This document shows, in pieces, positions 58,566 to 64,000 of a stretch of 64,000 nt of DNA (position 1 is its first letter; each line of letters starts with the position of its first letter). Below the pieces are notes generated by a model that was not told the origin of the DNA, did no database searches, and saw only the letters and a program-made list of their open reading frames with translations. A program made the translations under genes and the position numbers. Source of the stretch: Halomonas icarae (GTDB taxonomy: Bacteria > Pseudomonadota > Gammaproteobacteria > Pseudomonadales > Halomonadaceae); contig NZ_WUTS01000001.1 of the NCBI RefSeq assembly GCF_009901955.1, positions 2,952,172 through 3,016,171 of the forward strand. The letters run 5' to 3'.

Positions 58566-61340
58566 ATGTCCGGACTCCTTCGCCGCTTCTTTGCTCCCCG
58601 CTGGCAGCACCCTAACCCCGACGTGCGCCGCCAGGCCATCGAGCGCCTCGACCCCACCCGTCACGACCAGCGCCATACTCTGGAGCGACTGGCAGCGGAC
58701 GCCGACCCGGGCGTGCGGACCGCGGCACTGGCCCGGCTCGAGGACCCCGATGCCCTAATCGCTCTGCTCGGCGAGGCGACACGCTCGCCGGAGCTCAAGC
58801 GACGCCTGACGTCACTGGTTTGTGGGAAGGAGGGACGGCTCGAGCTTTCCGCACGGGTCGCCGTGGTCGCCCGCCTGAGTGAGACAGAGCTGCTCGAGAC
58901 CGTCGCCCTGGAGGGTGACAATCAGCAACTGCGTCTGGCAGCGATCGAGCGGATTAATGACGAGGACGCCCTGGTACGCCAGGCGTGCGACAACGGCATT
59001 GCCGCCGTGCGCCATGCGGCAGCGGCAAGGGTCGACAGTGACGCCGGCCTGTCACGCCTGGTGCGTGAAGCAAGGCGCGACCGCCAGGTGGTGCGCCAGG
59101 CCCGCGAGCGGCTCAACCGGCGGCGTGCCGATGCCGCTCAGCTGGCCGCCGCCAGGGAGCACCGCGAGGCACTGGTCAGCGCACTGGAGCGCCATGCGAG
59201 CGCACCCTGGGAGCCTCTCTACGCCGGCCGAATGCGCCACCTGATGCGCGAGTGGCAGCAGCTCGAAGACACACCCGACCCAGGCCTGGAGCTACGCTAT
59301 CACGATGCCTGCCTGCGCTGTCGCAAGGTGATCGAGGATCATGAAGCCCAGCAGCGTGCCAACGCCGCGGTCCATCGACATCGCGAAGATGTCCAGCAGG
59401 CCAGCGCAAGCCTGGTGGAAGCGCTGGAGGAGAGTATCGAGGCACTCGAGCGCAGCGAAACACTGGGCGCCCAGGATATCGCCAGCCTGCGCTCTCAGAA
59501 GCGCCTACTGGCCCACCGCTGGCAGGAACTGGCCGACCAGCATGTCACCGATGCAGCGCTGCGCCGGCGTTACGACACCGCCCTGGGGCGCATCGAGAAG
59601 ATCGGTAGTGCCTGGGCTCGCCTCGACCAGCGGGCCGGCGATCTGGAGCGTGCCCTCGAAGAGAATGACAGGGAGCGCCTGAAGACGCTGCTCACCGCAA
59701 TCGACTGGCCCGACAGCCTGGCCCCCACATCACTGCTCCACACCTGCCACCAACGCCTCGAGCAGCATGCCACGCCTGCCGGCGTATCGGCTGAACACAT
59801 TGAGACCCAGCTCGATGAGCTCGAGCGCCTGCTGGAACGCGGTGCCTTCAAGCCTGCCAGCCGCTTGCATCAGCAACTGCGCCAGCTTGCCGATAAGGTA
59901 GACCCCACCACCCTTCGCCCCCTGGAGGCACGCGTTAAGCGACTTGGCGCACGGCTGGCCGAACTGCGCGACTGGCGAGGATTCGTGGCCGGCCCCAAGC
60001 GTGAACAGCTGGTTGCTAGTATTGAGGCGCTAGCCGATGACGAGACCAGCGTAGAGACGGTCCTGGACCGACGCCACCGTCAGCTGGTGAAAGAGTGGAA
60101 GTCACTGGGCGATGCCGCTGCCAATCGTGAGCAGTCGACACGCTTCCGCACCGCTTCGGACCGCATTCATCAGCGTCTGGCGCCATGGCGAGCGCGCCTG
60201 GAGTCCGAACGTGCCAATAATCTGGCGACACGCATCGCGCTCTGCGAACAACTTGAGACGCTTCTCGACCACCCCGCACAGGAGGCCGACCCCGACGCTC
60301 TGCGTGAGATCCGTGATCGTGCTCGAGATCAGTGGCGCCGAGCCTCACCGGTTCCACGCGAGAAGTCGGAGGCCATCGGCCGACGTTTCGGCGCCATTCG
60401 CCACCGCCTTCAAGCGCTGATCGATCAGCGCGCCCGGGAGATCGCCGAGGCCAAGCACGAACTTGTCGATAAGGCTCGACAACTATCGGAAGAAAAAGAG
60501 ATACCGGCAGCCAGGCGGGCCGAACAAGCCAAGGAGCTCCAGCGCCGCTGGCGAGCGCTGGGCAGAGCCCCAAAGCGCGAAGAGCAGGCCTTGTGGCGTG
60601 AGTTCCGCGGCCTCTGCGACACCATTTTCGCGAGCCGCGAAGCGGCCCGTGACGATCGTGTTCGCCGTGCCGAAGAGCGACTGAATGCCATGCAGGGCCT
60701 GATCAATCGTCTGCATGGCTGGCAGCCTGTCCGATCAAGTGACGAGGTGATATTGACCCAGGCCATCGCCGAGGCTGCCACACTGGAGCCCCTTCCCGGT
60801 GGCCGCCGTAGCGAGGGCATGCGTCGGCGCTGGTCGGGCATCGTGCGTGCTAGGCGCCAACGGCTGGAGAGGCTGGCGGTGATCGAACAGGTAACCGACT
60901 GGCAGGAGGTGAGGCCGCTGCTCGATGCCCATCTGCAGGCGGATGCCGAGCACCTGGCGGGCAACGAACCCGGCGATGTCCCCCTGCCGGAAGGCCAGAT
61001 GCTTGCCGAGGACATGCGCAGCGCTCACTTCCGCCGCAATGCCGCGCGCCGGGACAGCCCCCCCCTTGATACGGTAGAAGAACGCCTTGCACGCACCCGG
61101 GTGCACCTTGCGCTACTGGCTGAGGGCAGCGTCAGCCATCGTGATGAGCCACTACGTCTGGCCATTCAGGTCGAGCGCCTCAACGACAACATGGGCCGCG
61201 AACTTTCCCGAGCCGAAGAGGTACGCAGCATACTGGCCGAGCTGCTCGCCACCGGGCCGGTGCCTCCTGCTCTCTGGGAGCATACCGTCGGCGAGCTGGA
61301 CCATATGCTGGAGCGACTGTCGAGCCTGCCCCCTCCCTAA
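58566..61340 (+). CDS. Large DUF349 domain protein (924 aa) with HEAT-like N terminus
   Basis: A 924-residue soluble protein. The first 190 residues form HEAT-like repeats (PNPDVRRQAIERLD, ADPGVRTAALARLEDPDAL, DDALVRQACDNGI), and the rest is alpha-helical and coiled-coil with at least two DUF349 units, best seen at residues about 545-605 (LCEQLETLL...) and 625-705 (LVDKARQLSEEKEIPAARRAEQAKELQRRWRALGRAPKREEQALWREFR). Charge is high and Trp is regular (about one per repeat). DUF349 proteins have no assigned function. AGGA six bases before ATG 58566. It stands alone with a shared terminator. Confidence 0.85.
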   Translation: MSGLLRRFFAPRWQHPNPDVRRQAIERLDPTRHDQRHTLERLAADADPGVRTAALARLEDPDALIALLGEATRSPELKRRLTSLVCGKEGRLELSARVAVVARLSETELLETVALEGDNQQLRLAAIERINDEDALVRQACDNGIAAVRHAAAARVDSDAGLSRLVREARRDRQVVRQARERLNRRRADAAQLAAAREHREALVSALERHASAPWEPLYAGRMRHLMREWQQLEDTPDPGLELRYHDACLRCRKVIEDHEAQQRANAAVHRHREDVQQASASLVEALEESIEALERSETLGAQDIASLRSQKRLLAHRWQELADQHVTDAALRRRYDTALGRIEKIGSAWARLDQRAGDLERALEENDRERLKTLLTAIDWPDSLAPTSLLHTCHQRLEQHATPAGVSAEHIETQLDELERLLERGAFKPASRLHQQLRQLADKVDPTTLRPLEARVKRLGARLAELRDWRGFVAGPKREQLVASIEALADDETSVETVLDRRHRQLVKEWKSLGDAAANREQSTRFRTASDRIHQRLAPWRARLESERANNLATRIALCEQLETLLDHPAQEADPDALREIRDRARDQWRRASPVPREKSEAIGRRFGAIRHRLQALIDQRAREIAEAKHELVDKARQLSEEKEIPAARRAEQAKELQRRWRALGRAPKREEQALWREFRGLCDTIFASREAARDDRVRRAEERLNAMQGLINRLHGWQPVRSSDEVILTQAIAEAATLEPLPGGRRSEGMRRRWSGIVRARRQRLERLAVIEQVTDWQEVRPLLDAHLQADAEHLAGNEPGDVPLPEGQMLAEDMRSAHFRRNAARRDSPPLDTVEERLARTRVHLALLAEGSVSHRDEPLRLAIQVERLNDNMGRELSRAEEVRSILAELLATGPVPPALWEHTVGELDHMLERLSSLPPP

Positions 61341-61363
61341 GCCTTCTTCTCCCCTCCTGAGCG

Positions 61364-61399
61364 ACACGGGAGCGCGAGGTATCCCCCACGCTCCCGTGT
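61364..61399. terminator. Terminator shared by the DUF349 gene and phaB
   Basis: An 11-bp stem (ACACGGGAGCG and complement) with a 14-base loop in the short gap between the two convergent genes. Confidence 0.7.
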
Positions 61400-61434
61400 G
61401 ATTCTGCCCGTAACAAGACGGAAGGAAACCGGCG

Positions 61435-62181
61435 TCAACCCATGAACTGGCCGCCGTTGATATCGATATTGGCACCGGTGATAAAGCCGGACTCCTCGTC
61501 GGCCAGGTAGGCCACCAGGCGACCGATCTCCTCGGGCTTGCCATAGCGCTTCACCGGAATGGTCTCACGAATCGATTCGCGCACCTTCTCGGGGATATTC
61601 ATGATCATGTCGGTCGCGATATAGCCCGGCGACACGGTGTTGACGGTGATGCCCTTGGTAGCGGTCTCCTGCGCCAGAGACATGGTCAGGCCATGCATCC
61701 CCGCCTTGGCGGCGGCGTAGTTGACCTGGCCAAACTGCCCCTTGCGGCCATTGATCGAGGAGATGTTGATGATTCGGCCATACTGCCGCTCGAGCATGCT
61801 CTCGACCACGCTGCGGCAGGTATTGAAGACACTGTTCAAGTTGGTATCGATAACCTCGTGCCACTGCGCGGGGCTCATCTTCTTCATGGTGCCGTCGCGG
61901 GTGATGCCGGCACAGTTGACCAGAACGTCAATGGGGCCGTGCTTCTCCTCGATCTCCTTGACACCCTTCACGCAAGCGTCGTAGTCGACCAGGTCGACTC
62001 CGGCGATGTCGATGTTGTCGAAGCCAGCAGCCTTCTGCTCCTCGAGCCAGGCCTTGGCCTTCTCCGGGTTATGGTAACCGGCCACTACCTTGTAGCCTTC
62101 GGCGGCCAGTGAGCGGCAAATTGCACTGCCGATGCCGCCAGTACCACCGGTGACCCAAGCGACGCGTGATGAATTGGCCAT
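61435..62181 (-). CDS. phaB: Acetoacetyl-CoA reductase
   Basis: A 248-residue SDR enzyme giving (R)-3-hydroxybutyryl-CoA for polyhydroxybutyrate. The cofactor loop is WVTGGTGGIGSAIC, the NAG motif is NCAGITRDG, and the catalytic set is Ser in IINISSINGRKGQFGQVNYAAAKAG (Ser, Tyr, Lys). TNLNSVFNTCRSV and GYIATDMIMNIPEKV match PhaB. NADPH use is inferred from the family. ATG 62181 gives the standard N terminus. No phaA or phaC gene is adjacent, so the PHA genes are dispersed in this genome. Confidence 0.9.
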   Translation of the reverse strand: MANSSRVAWVTGGTGGIGSAICRSLAAEGYKVVAGYHNPEKAKAWLEEQKAAGFDNIDIAGVDLVDYDACVKGVKEIEEKHGPIDVLVNCAGITRDGTMKKMSPAQWHEVIDTNLNSVFNTCRSVVESMLERQYGRIINISSINGRKGQFGQVNYAAAKAGMHGLTMSLAQETATKGITVNTVSPGYIATDMIMNIPEKVRESIRETIPVKRYGKPEEIGRLVAYLADEESGFITGANIDINGGQFMG

Positions 62182-62327
62182 GTAAATCTCCCTGAAAATG
62201 ATGACACTACGATCCGACAGCATCGGCCGGACATCGCATTGTTCTTGGTCAAGCTGTCACCTTGATGACAAGCCGGATTCAGTATGGCCCATCGAGGGCA
62301 CAAGGGACGAGCGTTTGAGAGGAGGGC

Positions 62328-62355
62328 TTGACTAAAGGCGAATCCCGTGTAAAAT
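62328..62355 (+). promoter_or_regulatory. Sigma-70 promoter of the initiator tRNA
   Basis: TTGACT (62328-62333) and TAAAAT (62350-62355) are 16 bp apart, and the tRNA begins 15 bases after the -10, consistent with a short 5' leader. Confidence 0.75.
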
Positions 62356-62369
62356 ATGTCCTACATTGA

Positions 62370-62446
<77 letters not shown>

Positions 62447-62455
62447 AATACCGAG

Positions 62456-62487
62456 AAAGCCGATTCCTTAGGGGGTCGGCTTTTTTT
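62456..62487 (+). terminator. Terminator of the initiator tRNA
   Basis: An 8-bp stem AAAGCCGA/TCGGCTTT with a 12-base loop; the 3' arm runs into seven T residues. A classical intrinsic terminator. Confidence 0.88.
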
Positions 62488-62617
62488 GTGCTCATAACCC
62501 GGCGGTCATCGGTTCTCTCTCGCTTCAGAGTCAGCGGTCCCCGCTACCCAATACCGAGAAAGGCGATTCCTCAGGAGTCGGCGTTTTTCGTGCCCATGAC
62601 CCGAAGGTCATCGGTTC
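62488..62617. repeat. Degenerate tandem copies of the tRNA 3' half and terminator
   Basis: Copy 2 (62488-62590) repeats the anticodon-to-CCA part of the tRNA (GCTCATAACCCGGCGGTC, then a diverged T-arm, then GGTCCCCGCTACC) plus the terminator with its T run (62583-62588). Copy 3 (about 62590-62617) repeats only GCCCATGACCCGAAGGTCATCGGTTC (shown in pieces of the same order). Neither can fold as a full tRNA. Confidence 0.85.
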
Positions 62618-62695
62618 CCTCTCCCTCTCCCCTTGAATCCGACCGTTCTCACCCGCATATCCTGAGCAAACACACTCGTTTCCGGGAATCCAACC

Positions 62696-63643
62696 ATGTC
62701 CATCGTCGATCCGCGTACCGGTGAGCCGCTCACCGCCGATATCAGTGCCCCGCAGGAAGCCCAGCCACAGCCCTCCCAGCCAGAAGCAGGCGAGGCTCCC
62801 GAGGTCATCATCGACGTCGATGCCAGCAATATCCAGCAGGTGCTGGAGCTCTCCATGCAGGTGCCGGTACTGCTCGACTGCTGGGCACCCTGGTGTGGTC
62901 CCTGCAAGAACCTGATGCCGGTGCTGGAGAAGCTGGCCCACGAATACCAGGGCGCCTTCCTCCTGGCCAAGCTCAATATCGACGAGAACCAGGAGATCGC
63001 CGCCCAGCTGGGGGTGCGCTCGGTGCCCGACGTCAAGCTCGTCAGCCAGGGAGGCCTGGTCGATCACTTCCAGGGCGCACTACCCGAGAAGGAGATCCGC
63101 GAGTGGCTGGGGCGTTACTTCCCGGCGCCGGAAAATGTCCCGGCGAGCCCCGAAGACCAGGCCGCCGAGGCACTGGCCGCCGGTGATGCCGCCGGTGCCC
63201 GCGCCATCTACCAGGAGCTGGTCCAGCAGTATCCGGAGCATATCCCCTACCAGATCGAGCTGGCGCGAACCCTGGTGGCCGAGGGGGGCGCCGATGAGGC
63301 CCGCAGTGTGCTCGACAATCTGCCGCCGGAAGAGCGCGATGCCGCCCCGGCCAGAGGCGTGCGGGCCAGCATCGAGTTCGGCGAGGAGGCCCCCTCCGCC
63401 GAAGAGTTTGCCGCCCTCGGTGAGCGCGATGACAGCGAGGCCCAGTATCTGCGCGCCATGCGCCGAGTCGCCGACGGCGACTACGAAACGGGCCTCGAGG
63501 GACTGCTGACCTTGATGAAGGCCGACCGCAGCTATGGCGACGATGCCGCACGCAAGACCCTGCTACGGGTCTTCGATGCCCTGGGCGCCGATCATCCGCT
63601 GACGGTCAGCTACCGCCGCAAGCTATTCACCATGCTCTACTGA
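62696..63643 (+). CDS. ybbN: YbbN/CnoX-type thioredoxin with TPR-like C terminus
   Basis: A 315-residue protein: a Pro/Gln-rich N terminus of about 38 residues, a thioredoxin domain with active site WAPWCGPCKNLMP near residue 68 and cis-Pro in VRSVPDVKL, then tetratricopeptide-like helices (AAEALAAGDAAGARAIYQELVQQYPEHIPYQIELARTLV, ADGDYETGLEGLLTLMKADRSY). E. coli YbbN (CnoX) is a holdase/redox chaperone working with GroEL but, as I recall, lacks a second active-site cysteine; this one has the full CGPC. ATG 62696 lies 250 bp after the tRNA. Confidence 0.9.
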   Translation: MSIVDPRTGEPLTADISAPQEAQPQPSQPEAGEAPEVIIDVDASNIQQVLELSMQVPVLLDCWAPWCGPCKNLMPVLEKLAHEYQGAFLLAKLNIDENQEIAAQLGVRSVPDVKLVSQGGLVDHFQGALPEKEIREWLGRYFPAPENVPASPEDQAAEALAAGDAAGARAIYQELVQQYPEHIPYQIELARTLVAEGGADEARSVLDNLPPEERDAAPARGVRASIEFGEEAPSAEEFAALGERDDSEAQYLRAMRRVADGDYETGLEGLLTLMKADRSYGDDAARKTLLRVFDALGADHPLTVSYRRKLFTMLY

Positions 63644-63652
63644 TCCAGCTGT

Positions 63653-63722
63653 GGTGAGTGGTGAGTGGTGAGTGGTGAGTGGTGAGTGGTGAGTGGTGAG
63701 TGGTGAGTGGTGAGTGGTGAGT
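63653..63722. repeat. Heptamer tandem repeat, 10 copies of GGTGAGT
   Basis: Ten perfect head-to-tail 7-bp units (70 bp) start 10 bases after the ybbN stop. A mixed remnant region with related words (inverted CACTCACC, GCGCTCACC) continues to about 63810. Confidence 0.97.
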
Positions 63723-63809
63723 GGCAACGATTAACGACTCGCCATTCACAAGCGCGAAGCGCACTCACCACGCGCAGCGGCGCTCACCCCTCACCAGCCC
63801 AAAGGGCGC

Positions 63810-64000
63810 TCACTCGCTCAGCACCCCATCCAGCCGAGAGAGCGCCGCTTCCAGCTGTGTGGCGGTGGTACCGAAGTTGAGCCGAACAAAGCCAGGCCAG
63901 CCGAAGTCGGCACCATCGGAGAGCGCCACCCCGGTGCGCTCCAACAAGGCTCGCTGGGGTGACTCACCCAGCCCAGCCTGGCGCAGATCGAGCCAGGCCA
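63810..64000 (-). CDS. MalY/PatB-type aminotransferase/C-S lyase, C-terminal end (partial)
   Basis: The minus-strand frame is open to the window edge and ends at TGA 63812-63810. The last 62 residues read AWLDLRQAGLGESPQRALL, then ERTGVALSDGADFGWPGFVRLNFGTT and finally ATQLEAALSRLDGVLSE. This is the C terminus of fold-type I PLP enzymes of the MalY/PatB cystathionine beta-lyase family, with the substrate-carboxylate arginine in FVRLNF. The catalytic lysine lies beyond the edge. The exact reaction cannot be decided. Confidence 0.8.
   Translation of the reverse strand, partial: AWLDLRQAGLGESPQRALLERTGVALSDGADFGWPGFVRLNFGTTATQLEAALSRLDGVLSE

Noticed and set aside
62491-62550. A second tRNA gene after the initiator tRNA
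   Set aside because: Only the 3' half is present; there is no D arm or 5' acceptor strand, and the T arm is disrupted.
63653-63722. CRISPR array
   Set aside because: The units are 7 bp and directly adjacent, with no spacers and no cas genes in the window.

Overview
The window is a gene-dense stretch of a high-GC gammaproteobacterial chromosome. Gene content, protein sequences and local gene orders (radC/coaBC/dut/algC/argB, ftsYEX-rpoH, rpsP-rimM-trmD-rplS, minCDE, thrC-hom-dsbC-xerD) fit a halophile of the Halomonas type (Halomonadaceae). That assignment is by recognition, not by a search. There is no rRNA, insertion sequence, prophage or CRISPR array. Both edges cut a gene: the end of dapE on the left and the end of a MalY/PatB-type lyase on the right.

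Layout. 1-9.6 kb: dapE end, a small hypothetical, a membrane-anchored cold-shock-domain protein, slyX, trxB, a CPXCG zinc protein, acnA, maeA, a small exported protein and a YeeE/YedE sulfur transporter. 9.8-20.8 kb: trpS, a DUF2007 protein, rlmI, mutM, rpmG, rpmB and radC on the minus strand, then coaBC, dut, algC, argB and slmA on the plus strand, then rpoH. 20.9-28.5 kb: ftsY-ftsE-ftsX, rsmD, zapB, then bolA-(holD-like)-rimI, an MFS pump and a hypothetical. 28.5-43.5 kb: lysS, prfB (with its programmed +1 frameshift), recJ, thrC, hom, dsbC and xerD. This block is interrupted between prfB and recJ by fadL, a MerR-copA copper-export module with a 24-residue membrane peptide, and a YitT protein. 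43.6-50.4 kb: rplS-trmD-rimM-rpsP, ffh, ypjD, corB and a PlsC-type acyltransferase. 50.4-58.3 kb: a TetR regulator, a divergent SRAP-fold protein, a large M16 protease, sbcB and minC-minD-minE. 58.5-64 kb: a 924-residue DUF349 protein, phaB, initiator tRNA, a YbbN/CnoX-type thioredoxin and the partial lyase.

Most genes are housekeeping: translation (tRNA-fMet, prfB, L19, L28, L33, S16, lysS, trpS, rlmI, rsmD, trmD, rimM), protein targeting (ffh, ftsY), division (ftsEX, slmA, zapB, minCDE), DNA repair and recombination (mutM, radC, recJ, sbcB, xerD), redox (trxB, dsbC, ybbN) and metabolism (acnA, maeA, thrC, hom, argB, algC, phaB). Tight ATGA/GTGA overlaps (ftsY/E/X, bolA/holD-like, merR/copA/peptide, minD/minE) point to translational coupling.

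The observations most worth a second look are: an SRAP (YedK/HMCES) protein in which the catalytic Cys2 and the other key active-site positions are replaced; a degenerate tandem repetition of the 3' half of the initiator tRNA plus its terminator; three intergenic repeats with a 7-bp period, two of them sharing a 10-bp word in opposite orientation; a much enlarged HolD-like protein; a RecJ with altered motif flanks; and a 24-residue membrane peptide translationally coupled to copA.
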